In this document: positions 15,314 to 27,200 of the stretch, piece by piece
How the letters are laid out: each line of letters opens with the position of its first letter
Position numbering within the stretch: position 1 is the first letter of the stretch
Origin: Paracamarosporium sp. OC-R06-R3
Lineage: Eukaryota > Ascomycota > Dothideomycetes > Pleosporales > Didymosphaeriaceae
Direction of reading: 5' to 3'
Assembly: GCA_019828545.1 (NCBI GenBank)
Contig: JACVRA010000095.1
Coordinates: forward strand, 561,305-625,304
DNA length: 64,000 nucleotides
Notes under the pieces: generated by a model
The model's database searches: none
What the model was told of the DNA's origin: nothing
What the model saw: the letters and a program-made list of their open reading frames with translations, nothing else
Translations under genes and position numbers: made by a program

Positions 15314-16771
15314 ATGAAGTTCACTTCAGCACTCGGCGCCCTGGGCGCTTCCGCTCTGTTGTTGTCTGGTGCAGGCGCCATCGAGCTCAACGTAGACGAT
15401 CCAGGTAAGCCTTCTGTCGCCGCTTGTAGTCCCCACTGACAAGTCCAGATTCCATCAAGAAGGCTGCCGGCATTGCTGCCGCCGGTATGCGCGTCTTGTA
15501 CACCGGTGATAGGCCTGGTGATGTTGCAGGCAATCTTCCAGACCCCTACTACTGGTGGGAGGCAGGTGCAATGTTCGGTGCCTTCGTCGACTATTGGTAT
15601 TACACTGGTGACGATCAATACAACAATATCACCATACAGGCCATGCAGCACCAGATCGGACGTTACAACGCCTTCATGCCGGACAATCAGAGTAAATCGC
15701 TGGGAAATGATGACCAGGCCTTCTGGGGCATGGCTGCCATGTCTGCCGCGGAGAACAACTTACCCGATTTGCCCACTGAAGGCGACTTGAAGGGCCCGTC
15801 ATGGTTATCCCTCGCACAGGCTGTATTCAACACCCAGGCCGGCCGTTGGAATGACCAAACTTGTGGTGGCGGCCTGAATTGGCAGATCTATCAGTTCAAT
15901 AATGGTTACACTTACCGAAACACCATCTCGAACGGATGCTACTTCAACATTGCTGCTCGGCTCTTCAAGTACACCGGGAACGAAACCTACTCCAAGGAGG
16001 CTATCAAGACCTGGAATTGGGAATCCCGTATCGGTCTGTTCGACAAGGATCTCCACTTCTACGATGGTAGTGACGAGGTCAAGAACTGTACCGATATCAA
16101 CAAAATCCAGTGGACCTACAACCTGGGTGTGCATCTAGCTGGTGCTGCTGCCATGTGGAATGCCGTGAGTAAGCCGTAGAATAACATGGAGCTACACTGA
16201 CCGCAAGTAGACTCAAGATGAAATATGGAAGACAAGGATTGAGCAAATGATCACAACAGCGGGCGAAGTCTTCTTCGAGAACGACATTATGTATGAAGTC
16301 GCATGCGAGAAGAACGGCAAGTGCAACACGGATCAGAGATCTTTCAAGGCTTATCTGGCCCGCTGGATGGGATACACTATGCTCGTTGCTCCCTGGACAA
16401 AAGACAAGATGTGGTCAAAGATGCGGACCTCCGCGCAAGCCGCTGCAAAGCAGTGCAATGCCGGTGTTAACGGGACCCAATGCGGCCTTCGTTGGTACAC
16501 TAACGGCGAAAATGACGGCAGCACCGGTGTGGGCGAACAGATGGCTGCCATGGAAATCATCCAGAATCTACTCATCACCAACGCCTCAGGCCCCGTTACC
16601 GAATCAAAGGGCGGCACTTCCAAGAGCGACCCCTCCGCAGGAGGCGAAGCCCAAGCCGACCCCATTGTCTTCTCCGAGATTACCACTGGCGACAAGGCTG
16701 GAGCTGGTTTCCTTACGACCATTGTGCTTATTGGTATTATTGCCGGTGCTTGGTGGATGGTGGCGAGTTGA
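15314..16771 (+). CDS. GH76 mannan endo-1,6-alpha-mannosidase, DFG5/DCW1 family
   Basis: GPI-anchored wall enzyme thought to act on GPI glycans and link GPI proteins to wall polysaccharide. Exons 15314..15404, 15449..16164 and 16211..16771 give 455 aa, typical for the family. Residues 1-22 form a signal peptide (Ala/Leu-rich, ending SGAGA). GH76 hallmarks follow: YYWWEAGAMFG, YYTGD and GNDDQAFWGMAA, with the catalytic Asp pair at 118-119; also TYRNTISNGC and YNLGVHLAGA. Several N-x-S/T sites occur. The C-terminus has a Ser/Gly-rich spacer and a hydrophobic tail (FLTTIVLIGIIAGAWWMV) that fits a GPI signal. In yeast the DFG5/DCW1 pair is jointly essential. DFG5 and DCW1 cannot be told apart here. 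Confidence 0.95.
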
Positions 16772-17827
16772 TGCGATAGCGATAGCGTGCATAATTATGG
16801 GTTGGGAGTTGGATGGCCATCCATTTTCTTGTCGATCATGTATTGGATTGTTCTGGGCGGATAGTGCCCCTTCTGCAAGAGATGCAGATAAATGGACGTA
16901 GTACTTTTCCTTTTACGGGTTACTTCCAGGCGTTTTACCTTTGAATCATATAATGGCGTTTCTCTCAGGGCTCGTGTCTTTGATCTGGCTAGCTGGGCTG
17001 CGAGTTATAATGATATGGTGTTGGGCCATACCAATGCAACCTGACTCTTCCTTGCCAACGTCCAGTAAGTCGTAATCTTCTTCCTCGTTACTAACGTCCA
17101 GTGGGTCGTAATCTTCTTCGTTACCAACGTCCAGTAAGTCGCAATCTTCTCTAGGTGACGGCTAAGCACACAACGCAGACTTCGCAAGGCTAGCGCCGAA
17201 GGATCGCTGCAAGGCTTTCGTCACAGGTCAGCCTGCATGTAAAATATCCACGCGAGACAAATCACGAGAGGCGCAAATGCACGTAGTATGCGGGGACCGA
17301 ATGGTTCACGTGGAGGCGCGGGCGGTAGACCTTGCCAAGGCCGCGAAGCCGGAGTGGTCGGGCAGAAAACTTTCACTAAGCAGCGCAGAAAAAGCTATCA
17401 GAAGTCCACAACCATGTGCGGCTCCTGGGACGACAGCAGCCCCAATCCGTTCAACAACCCAATCGTCGTCCACGGTACTAGCCTAGAACATGGACCTCGT
17501 GCCGCCCTACTGATTGCCTGCCCTGGCCATCCGTACCGTTTTTTCTTTCACCCCACCTTCACTGTCGATTGAACAACCCGCGGTGCGGCCGAGCGGCGCA
17601 CTTTATAGGTACGTACGCATGCACCTACCGTACCCACCATGTTCTCTCACTGTGATGATCTCGTCATATTTTTAAAGATGTTAGACTTGCGACCCTAGGG
17701 CATGAGCGCCAAAAGACTTCCTGACCGAGCCTCCCCACTACCGACCCGCCGCCTCTTTTCTCCCGATAACGGCTGACACACCGTCTCCAGACTCATATAG
17801 ACACAACATTTGTCCCCCTAATTCACC
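16772..17827. other. Intergenic between GH76 and ADE4
   Basis: No gene is seen. A small tandem repeat lies at 17055..17152. The last 250 bp are the ADE4 upstream region; no purine-specific site was recognised. Confidence 0.45.
17055..17152. repeat. 36/33-nt non-coding tandem repeat, about 3 units
   Basis: Units start at 17055, 17091 and 17124, each beginning CYAACGTCCAGT and continuing RGGTCGYAATCTTCTTC or close variants. Lengths are 36, 33 and about 29 nt. Confidence 0.75.
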
Positions 17828-19754
17828 ATGTGCGGAATCATTGCCGTAATCCACGCGGATCCGTAAGCGACCATGACACATTTGATCGGGCTCTGCTAAG
17901 GTGTAAAGGAAATCCGTACACGCCGCCAGCGAGGTTCATGAGGCGCTGTATCTTCTACAACACCGCGGGCAAGATGCGGCGGGCATCGTGAGCGGCGACT
18001 CGCGCGGTCGCTTTCACCAGTGCAAGGGAAATGGCATGGCCTCCAGGGTTTTCCAGGACGGCGCACGTGTCGCAGACCTCCCAGGCTTCATGGGACTTGG
18101 TCACCTTCGATACCCAACCGCCGGCAGCAGCGCGAACTCTGAGGCACAGCCCTTCTACGTCAACAGCCCGTACGGTATCGCCATGAGCCACAACGGTAAC
18201 CTCATCAACGCCCCCAAGCTGCGCGAGCACTTGGACAAGGAGGCCCACAGGCATATCAACACGGAGAGTGACAGCGAACTGATGTTGAACATCTTTGCAA
18301 ATGAGCTCAACGAGACTGGAAAGGCGCGTATCAACCCCAACGATTGCTTTGCAGCCCTGGAACGGATGTACAAGCGTTGCGTTGGCGGATGGGCATGCGT
18401 GGCCATGCTTGCGGGTACTTCGCTCTAAACTCCGACTCTAGCATATTATGCTGATTATATCAAAAGGTTTCGGCTTGATTGGCTTCCGCGACCCCTACGG
18501 AATTCGACCCCTGGTACTCGGATCGAAACCCTCTGAATGCGGCACTGGTAAGGATTACATGATGGCCTCGGAAAGTGTGGCCCTTGTCCAGTGCGGTTAC
18601 AAGGACTTTAAAGACATCCTTCCTGGTCAAGCTGTCTTCATCGAGAAGGGCGAAGAACCAGTCTTCAAACAGGTCCACCCACTCCTGAAGTACACCCCAG
18701 ACATCTTCGAGTATGTCTATTTTGCGCGCCCGGACAGTGTCATCGACGGAATCGACGTTGACGAGAGTCGCCGCAACATGGGCTTTACCCTGGCTGAGGT
18801 GATCAAAACCCAGCTCGGTCCTGAGAAGCTGGCTGAGATTGACGTTGTCATGCCTATCCCTGAGACGAGCATCACCTCCGCTATCTGTGTTGCCGAAGCG
18901 CTTGACAAGCCATATGTTCAGGGATTCGTAAAGAACCGATACATTTTCCGTACCTTCATCATGCCATCTCAGAAACTTCGACAAAAGGGCGTACGGGCAA
19001 AGCTGAACCCTATGCCGAAGAAGTTCAAAGACAAGAACGTGCTATTGGTCGATGACTCTATTGTACGAGGAACCACTTCGCGTGAGATCGTCCTCATGAC
19101 AAGGGAAGCTGGCGCAAAGAAGGTCTATTTCGCCTCGTGTGCACCTCCCATCACTAATGCCCATATCTATGGCATTGACCTTGCGTCATCATCAGAGCTT
19201 ATCGCCCACCATAGAGACTCAACTGCTATAGCGAAACACATCGGCGCAGATGATGTCATCTACCAAAACTTGGAGGACCTCGTACGTGCATGTGCGTCCT
19301 TGTCACCTCGCAACCCGGCAGAGCAGGAGTTTGAGGTAGGCGTCTTCTGCGGGAAGTACGTCACCCCGGTTGATGACGGCTACTTCGAGCATCTCGAAAA
19401 GGTGCGAGGAGAAAGCAAGAAGAAAAAGGTCATGGAGAAGGCCCGCGAGGCAGTGATGCATGGCGTAGCAGACCAAAAGCAGATACGCATGGCTGCTAAG
19501 GGAGTTGTAAGTCTAAGCAGCGTACGCTACTTCTACTAGACCAATACTAATGACCGATACAGGAAGTCGACCAGCATGGCAACGTCATTCCTGCTGACAA
19601 TGGAAGTCCAGACTGGGGCCCACTGAAAGGCGTCAGCATTGCCAATGGCACTGCTAAAGCCAGCGAAGATTCAAGCCGGAGACCCAGCTTGGAGGAGATC
19701 CGCGTTGGCTCCAGTCAAGATATCAGTCTTCACAACCTGAACGACCACCCTTAA
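17828..19754 (+). CDS. ADE4: amidophosphoribosyltransferase (glutamine PRPP amidotransferase)
   Basis: Catalyses PRPP plus glutamine to phosphoribosylamine, the committed step of purine synthesis. Four exons, 17828..17862, 17909..18414, 18467..19506 and 19563..19754, give 590 aa. The protein begins MCGI, so Met removal exposes the N-terminal nucleophile Cys of class II glutaminases. [20 protein letters not shown] and the SHNGNL motif mark the glutaminase domain; [11 protein letters not shown] follows; the PRPP-binding loop reads [16 protein letters not shown]. The first intron (46 nt) ends in an unusual AAAG; it is the only nearby acceptor that keeps frame. The second join restores [13 protein letters not shown]. 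The last exon encodes a variable Ser-rich tail. It is 1.1 kb downstream of the GH76 gene and convergent with MRS2. Confidence 0.95.
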
Positions 19755-20542
19755 AGACCCACGCGAGATGTGATACGAAAGCTACGACATTTATGGAGGC
19801 ACTTGTATGTGGATTGGATGCCATGCGGGATAGATGCGTTATCGGCGTAGGCGGTAGTCTGCCCTCAGGAACGAAGTCTAGATATCATTGGCTTCAGTCA
19901 ATATCAGCTTTTGTGTCAAACCCAGGTATCGAAAAGAGAGAATGGGTGGTTCTAGTCGTTTTGTAGACTCGGCGGCGGTGAATCAAAAGCATACTTGGCT
20001 CGCGTTTTGAACAACAATGCACGACAGTGATCTCTTGAAGAGCCCTAAGCTGTGACAATCGTAGATGGCTCACTTATCTCGTCGGTGCTAGAGATCATCA
20101 CATGGTAAGGAGCCGCGCCTGGAGCATTTCTCCACATTGATCTATTGGACTCGTATCCCCACGCATTGTAACAAAGAAACTTCCCATCATGTGGTACCGG
20201 GCCATTAATAAAGGCAGTCGACGAAGTCATTAAGCTCGAGAACTTGAAAGACGATCTCTACATTACTAGTCCTTACTCGTACACAGCATATGCAATCCCA
20301 CCGAGCATGCACCTGCGCCTGCGCCCGACCAACCTGTGCTCCCAGAACGCCGCCGCTATGCCCATACGAAGCCCAAGCCTGAAACCCCACCTAATCTATG
20401 CGCGCCCTCTAAGCCAGCTGAGAAAAGTTGCAATGCGGAGGGGGGATATCTGAGTAGAGAGCCACACGCATCTAAACAGACGAATCGAACCATGGAAACA
20501 CGCAATCCCGATATAAGCACGACACTGGCCAATGATCAGTGA
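19755..20542. other. Intergenic between convergent ADE4 and MRS2
   Basis: 3' flanks only; no convincing gene or RNA is seen. Confidence 0.45.
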
Positions 20543-22355
20543 TCAAAAGCGCAGCTTCCCCACGCCAGGCGTACCCGTCCGCACCGCATCCTCGGCATGT
20601 GCCTCCGCCTTGGCCAACCGCCGAGCAAGCGCCCTCTCCCTCTGGATCAAGTCACCCAGACTCTCGCCCGCCCTCAAGCGCGGCACACCCATGGCCTCAC
20701 CCGGGCTGCACGGATCCCTGCTCTTCCCGCCCCACGCGCCGACGCCCCAGCTCCCTTTGATGCTCTTGTTGTCGCCGCTGTGGCCCCACATACTGAGCCG
20801 CTGGACGCGGTGTAGCTTGCGAATGCCGTAGACGGCGACGATGCAGCCGAACACTGTGCACCAAGCCGAGACGCCCCAGAAGCCGAGGTCGGATTCTTCG
20901 ATGAAGTTCTTGAGGTTCATGCCGTAGAGGGCAGCGACGAAGGTGCCAGCTGTAAGGGCGAGGGTGAGAATGGAGAAGCGGAGATCCAAAAGCATGAGGG
21001 AGTTGCGGTTTGCGTCCAGAATAGCTTTGACGCTGTGATGAATGTTAGCTCTGTGTTTCAGACGAGCATTGGGTGGGATAAGACAACATACATTTCCTCA
21101 GTGTTGCGGATGCTAGACACTAGGTTCTCGGCTGCTTGGACGATTTCGTCGGCGACTTTGTGGTAGGATTCCAACAGCATTTCGACCTCGGTATGGTCGT
21201 CTTCTTCGCGCGTTTTGCCCTCTGCCTTCTCCGAGAGGTACATGGCCGATAGATCATCATCGGCATCGAGAAGCTCGCTCAATGCATCTCTGACCAGTCT
21301 CGCTTTCTGCTCAAATGTACCTAGCTTCTTAGAATACACGAGCAGATATCGCAGTTTATCTCTGTCGATATCTTCTTCGAGTTCCATGAGCACCCGCATA
21401 ACCGGCTCACTGACGCCTTCAAATTCCTTCTCAAGGCTAAGGGTGACGCTGATCAGAACCGCTTCTAGGGCGCGGAACTCGTATGCGAGGTTCCCCGTCA
21501 CGGCTGATTCCTTCTGGCGGAGTTTCGAGTCGAGGTCGTACATGAAGACGGATTGTGACTTCGAGTCTGTGGTGCCGTATGCGTCGAAGACGAGTACACG
21601 GTTATGTTTGATTAGAGCACGGATATGGAGGAGGTTGATTAAGATGGCGGTCGGTCGGATAAGAATGTTGGGCAGGAGGGACGAGTCGATCTTGCGGAGG
21701 TCGCGAGGGAGAAGACCGTACTAACACACTGTCAACACTGTGCTTGATTCTGAAGAGGCTCGTGGCCTACCTTAGCAATCAATTCACTCTTCTTGAATTC
21801 CCCGCTAACCATGGTTACATTGCCCTGGTCATCCAGCTCGGTACATCGCATCTTCAGCTCGTTTGCCGCTCGTGTCATGCGTCCCAAGCCCTCGAATCCA
21901 ATCGGAATGGGGGCATCTCCCATGACCTCGCTCAGAGGAGGCGGCGGGGGTAATGTGCGGGACTGACGCTGCTTTCTTCCTCCAAAAAGTTCCCATGCCT
22001 TGCTAAAGCTGGTTGTTGAGAAAGCCCGTCGATGAAACGCGGAGCAACACGAAACTACTGATACATTGCGACCGACGCGGTGCGGTGCGGGTGAAGCTCT
22101 TTCCAACTTTGTTGCGCCCAAGTCGACAAAAGTTCCCTGCGGCGCAATCCCTCTGCAAGACGCTACACCCCCTCTCTCCGCACTTCCACCTCTTATCCCG
22201 GCATCTGTGCTTCTTCCTATCCTACTCGTCGCATATCCGCATCTCTGTCCTCTCAAGGCTGCACAAGGCGCGCTCGTCGGTTCGAGGGCATGTCGAAGGA
22301 AACTCAGCACCGGTGGCGAAGGGGCTGCGATTTTACGAAGCGGCATCAGCTTCAT
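20543..22355 (-). CDS. MRS2: mitochondrial inner-membrane magnesium channel, MRS2/CorA family
   Basis: Pentameric Mg2+ channel of the mitochondrial inner membrane. Exons 21771..22355, 21092..21720 and 20543..21032 give 567 aa. The first about 110 residues are basic and Ser/Ala-rich, fitting a long presequence, followed by the core LKMRCTELDDQGNVTMV and GEFKKSEL. After the first join come YGLLPRDLRKIDSS and QSVFMYDLDSKLRQKE; a long acidic helical region leads to TM1 and the diagnostic GMN (about 442-444), then TM2. After TM2 there is a matrix tail of about 90 residues, rich in Arg, Gly and Ala. The second join restores NTEEIVKAILDANRNSLML. LPE10/MFM1 is the paralogue alternative. Its start lies 171 bp from a divergent small gene. 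Confidence 0.94.
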
Positions 22356-22484
22356 TACTCTCCATTCGCAGATTCGAATATTCGGCGGCGATCCATGCGG
22401 TTCAGTCCGGTTAGTTGCGAATGTTCGCCCAGAGCCGTGACGTCTGACGTGCTGGAAAATCGAAAAATGCGCTAGCGCGCCGCG

Positions 22485-22491
22485 TCACGTG
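22485..22491. promoter_or_regulatory. TCACGTG box between MRS2 and the DUF1115 gene
   Basis: Palindromic CACGTG core (Cbf1/bHLH type) in the 171-bp space shared by two divergent start codons. Function is inferred from position only. Confidence 0.3.
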
Positions 22492-22526
22492 GGAGGGCGT
22501 CTCCATGCAGGGTCGTCACCGTGTTG

Positions 22527-22967
22527 ATGGGATTCACGAACTACCACCAGAGGAGAAGAAACACATTTCTAGAAGAAACAGTACTCGATGGTATGCCTCC
22601 TACATTTAACGCTCTCATCCGCACCCACCATATAACGTCGCGTAAGAAAGTTGCCAAACTCCGCGCCGCTGCATCAAACTACAATGTATATGCTCTCCTC
22701 CGCTATGGCGGGTGTCCTGGCATCATGTACTGTCAAGGGACAGAACCAGGTGTAAGAGACTGGGTATCCACCGTACAAAGGCTACGCTACAAAGACTTCC
22801 AACTTGTCAAAAAGCCAGGCGAGAAATTGCCAGAGGGCCCGGAGGGAGCAGTCACGTATGGGAAAGCAGAGGAGGTGGAAAGTGTCAAGGACTTTGGAGC
22901 AAGAATACAAGAGCTGGGTGTCTGGGCCTGGTGGAGAAAGGGAATGGGGTATGCGGGCGAGGACTGA
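22527..22967 (+). CDS. small DUF1115 / Prp3 C-terminal-like protein
   Basis: Single-exon frame of 146 aa. The block LIRTHHITSRKKVAKL, then GGCPGIMYCQG and VQRLRYKDFQL, resembles the domain found at the C-terminus of RWDD2 proteins and of the splicing factor Prp3 (PF06544), where the pattern is HHI-K---L----GKPGI--V-G----W---L. Those proteins normally carry an RWD or other domain before it; here only about 27 residues precede it and I found no upstream exon. It may be a stand-alone domain protein or a truncated relative. No signal peptide or membrane segment is present. The ATG at 22527 is preferred; another ATG at 22505 is out of frame. The family assignment is from pattern resemblance. Confidence 0.6.
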   Translation: MGFTNYHQRRRNTFLEETVLDGMPPTFNALIRTHHITSRKKVAKLRAAASNYNVYALLRYGGCPGIMYCQGTEPGVRDWVSTVQRLRYKDFQLVKKPGEKLPEGPEGAVTYGKAEEVESVKDFGARIQELGVWAWWRKGMGYAGED

Positions 22968-24253
22968 GCATGCGTAGAGCGCGAAGGCAATAAGGCGCGC
23001 AACACCACGCATCTACTCACCGGACATCAATATTTTGTATACAACTCCGAAATGAATCTTCTCGTGTTCGAGTTGCCTTCTTTCCGAGAAGCAAACCGCT
23101 CCGGAGTCTCGACCATGCGGCCCCCAGCCCTGTACGAGGACCGCATTCCTTTTAATGGCATTGCAACATGTAAACAATTTGCACACCCAGCATTGTGAGA
23201 CGTACGAATAGCATTATCCGACAGCGTCCTAGACTTCGGAGCGATAGCCGGGTGTACCCGCCTCCGGCATAATTGCGAGCAGAATTCACAGCCCCCAAGG
23301 TCATGCTTAAACGTGGCTATGTACGGTTTCATAACCTCGCGACTCGCGCCTAATAGAGTTTTCCGCGTATTTGGCTGCACAGCCTGCGTCCACGCACGGC
23401 GCTTATAATGCGATGACAATGCGGAAGCGCGGCGTATTCTTGAAGAGGACAACGACGTCGTCGCTTACATGCAAGACAAAAAAATGGATTACGAATCCTA
23501 CGACTGCGTCAGACCACAACAGCCACGTCGTTAAACAGTCTATCCAGTACGCGCCGCACACCATGTGTCATGGCATATTCTAGACTAAATGAAGATGATG
23601 TCAAAGGCGCAGGGCGAGTGAGGCCAAGGTGAGAATGATCCTGCACGGCATGGCCAGCGGATTCATCCTCGCGATCTTCTTCCCATCGCCCAAGAGGCGA
23701 GATCTGCGAAAACGTAGGAACTGTTGATCGACGACGTGTTTTGAAGGATTCGAGAAGGATTCGGAACACTCGGACGAAGGACGGCAGCATCATCAGGCCA
23801 GCTCTTACCAGCGATGTGATATTGTGCGAACGATGTCATACTATGACGGTAATTACAAACTAGCCATTGTCGAGGGTGGTGAGAGTCAGGCCCCTTGTAT
23901 CGTCGCCGATTGGGAAGGTTTTGGAGAGTCATCTGGCTGTGTAAGACAATGTGTGCCAAAGGGTTATCTGCAATTGTAACAGTTCAATTGACGCTACAGT
24001 TACTGTCCTCATAGTCCAATTTAAAAAATCAAATAACGGATTCCTCCAGCGCTGCAGTGCTAAAGTACATAGTCGAGCTCAAAATTGAAGAAAGACCGAG
24101 TAAACTCCATGCTCGTTGGTGTCGCATACTATCCTGTGTAGACATAAGGAAATTTCGGGGTATCATAAAAGATCGTAGACTATAAGACAATGGTAAAAGA
24201 TATTGAACATGAAGCGAAGAGTGTTAAGGAAGAAGACGAACGGGTGGAGAGGA
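22968..24253. other. Intergenic
   Basis: No convincing gene. A 141-codon minus-strand frame at 23027..23452 contains CxxC pairs (CEFC, CANC) but has no recognised family and no spliced extension I could support. Confidence 0.4.
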
Positions 24254-27200
24254 TTACATCTCCCGAAGCAGCAGCTCGACAGCCCGGTCAACCCTCAGAC
24301 CGTCACCTAGATCGGTTCGTCTGAGCGCCTGTCTCGCCTGCTCAGGCGTGAACCCCATTTCCACAATGCGATACACTGCGCGATCGACAGTGTTCTCGAC
24401 AGGTCCGAAGTCGTGGGCTATGCGTTGTATAGGGTGCTGTTGAAAGGCCGGGTGACTGTCCAGTGAAGGGCTGCTGCGTTGGCTGTGGCTTTGGCTATGT
24501 GTTTCACTTAAACCCGGAGCCGAAAGAGGGTTTGAGTCAGGTTGGGAATCAAGGCTCATATTTCGCATGTGCTTTACGAATGCGGGATGTTCATCTAGGC
24601 GCGGCATCTCCGGAATGTTGCCAGATCGAGACTGTCTGAACGCAGGATGGGTGTCGCTCAACGCAAGACTGCTTCGATCCCTGGTACTAGGGACAGTAGA
24701 GGGTGGTGGAGTAGGGAGTAAGGGCTGAGCGACGATGCGGCGCGGAGGAGACTGAGAGCGCGGGAGTGGCGATGGGGTACGGGCTGTTGGAAGCTCCGTC
24801 ACGGAGACGGAAAGATTTGCAGAATGTAGCGATGGGATGTGGGAGACCAGGTTGTTGCCCGAGGTAGGAACGGGAAGTGGTCTTGTCAAGTTGTTGATGA
24901 CGCCTTCCCATTCGCTAATTGGTCGCTCCTGGCTCATGAGGACAACATTCAGTCTTTCGCCGCTGTTCTTCCTATGACGGAGTTCAGAAATATGCTTCTG
25001 GATACGCTGCTTGCAGAGCGCACGCTGAACGTCCTTGTTGGAGTTCTCGGCATAGGTACTTGCGATCTTTTCTTCATAGAGACGTGAAGCTGCTTCCTTG
25101 AGGAAGTGGCGACGCGTACCACCAAACATCGGTGGTTTCCAATCCGCCCAGCCATTTTGGGAAGCAAGGATGAACACCGAGGCATCAGACTTGTGGCATG
25201 GCGCTGTGAGTTCAAGAATGGTAGATAGACCCAGTGTGAGCAGGTAGTAGTACCATTCATCTGAGCATGTTAGTAGTTTGAAGGTACTTATAGAGGTGGC
25301 ACTTACCGAGCATAAGCTCCTCGCCATCGATGTCACCGCCGCGTACATTGGTATTTTCATAGATGCCATATTCTCTAGCTTGGATGGTGCGACCTTCGAT
25401 CGGCTGCAATAGCACGCCAAGGCAGTTCCAAAGCTCCATCATGTCGAAAAGCTGTTCGGCGGACAAGCCATCTTCGTTACCCTTGGCAAAGCATTCGGGA
25501 GCGCTCGCCAATGTTTCATTGAAATCGTCAGCAAAAAGAGCACTGTAGGTGGCAGTTTTCTGATGGACCATTGGACCACCTTTCAGCCAATCCATCTGTG
25601 CTACAATGTCTTCCTCGCGTCCTTTTCCGGAACCGAAGATCTTACAGAAGGTCCAAATGCGCCAAAGTGCATCGTCGACACGTGCCGATTGATCTGGATC
25701 CTCGCTAACGATAGCTGAGGATATCTCCTGGCGCAAAAACGACTGGCACTTGTCTTTGATCAACGACTTGATAGCTGCGATGATGTACATGTCGCGGGTG
25801 TAATATTGGATGAACGACGTTGGTGTGTACTCCTGCCGGGGGCGATCCAATTCCTCCTCGCCATGTTGATCGTGGCCAGGATAGCAAATCTCGCGATGCT
25901 CCCATGCGGGCGGCGACATTTTCCGCAGAGCAGCTTTCATAAGCTGAAGTTCGTGACGCTTGAAAACGCGGTAGAAGCCACGGTTGACAATGGCACATGC
26001 GAAGAGATCATCGAGGCTCTCAAGGTTGTGCAATATGCTGAATATGACACCTTCGGCTACCTCGGGAGTAATTGTTCTTTTGATATCCTTTGGGGGAATC
26101 GGAATCGGTGAAAGGATGAATGTGTCGGTGGTCATGCGTCTTGACTCAGGTATTCTTATGCTAAGGTCTTTGGCTTTGCTCCGGGAGCGTTTGAGTTGTG
26201 AGACGATGTGGTCTTCTGGAACTCTTGACAAACGGAATCCATCGTGTTCTATTAGCGTTGTTCGCCTGCTGGATTTCCTGGGTAATTGAGGAGCACACGG
26301 AGGTATGTCGTATGTCACAGAGTCAGCTCGTGCCAGGCCCTGTGGACTCAGTGGCGACCGCTGTTGCGTGATAAGGTCGTACCACTTCTCGTCCCACTCG
26401 AAAGCATTGTCATCGGACAAGGCAGTTAGTTGTGCTTCGAGCTCATTCTCGGCTTCGCTCAAGGTCGGGCTGCGAATGTTGGGCGAGAACGGTGGGCGAT
26501 GCATGGCAACCATACCCATTGCTGCAATGGATGCACGTTTAGCGCGACTGCTGCGAATGCTTGACGTTCGAGCAAGAGGTGCTTGGCGAGGTGGAAGACG
26601 TGGGACGACACGCGAAGGTCGCAGCGAACACGAAGGTATAAACGCATGATCGTGTTCTATAGGGGGATGGTGTGCGTAGTGTCTTGATGGTAATGACGGA
26701 CTCGCTAAGTGTCGGGTTTCAGAAGCATCGGACTTCGCAGTCTCACGTGCGGGGGCCTCTTTGATCCGTGCATCACCTGGAGAAGCGACCGACGACGCTT
26801 CGCTGGAGGTTCGAACGTGGTTTACATGTGTTCTGGTGGGGTTCTGATCGGCTTCGTTGCTGGTGCAAGAAGAATGGCTGCTGTAGACTGAGGACGAGTC
26901 GTCTTCGTGTGAGTCGTCTGACGAATTTCCGGTCCCTTGCGATGGATCCGGGGACCCCATATCGGACTTGGATGTTTTGGATTCGATAGAAGCATGAATT
27001 AAAGGCTGAGAGCGGACGTGCTGCGAGCTTAGTGGCGAGACTATGGAGTCGCGGATCATCATCGGGCCTGAAGCTGAGGGCGGCGATACGTTGTACATAA
27101 TTTCGATGTCTCCCGAAGTCGACCTAGCGTGGCTGTGATTTGGTTTTTGGAAGAACGGGCTGGTTGGAAGTGGCTTCTCGTCCGGCTGTTCGTTCGGTAT

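Noticed and set aside
23027..23452. 141-codon minus-strand frame with CxxC pairs, slightly reminiscent of the start of HET-type proteins
   Set aside because: No HET-domain core, no supported splice extension, and the flanks look non-coding. Resemblance is too weak to annotate.
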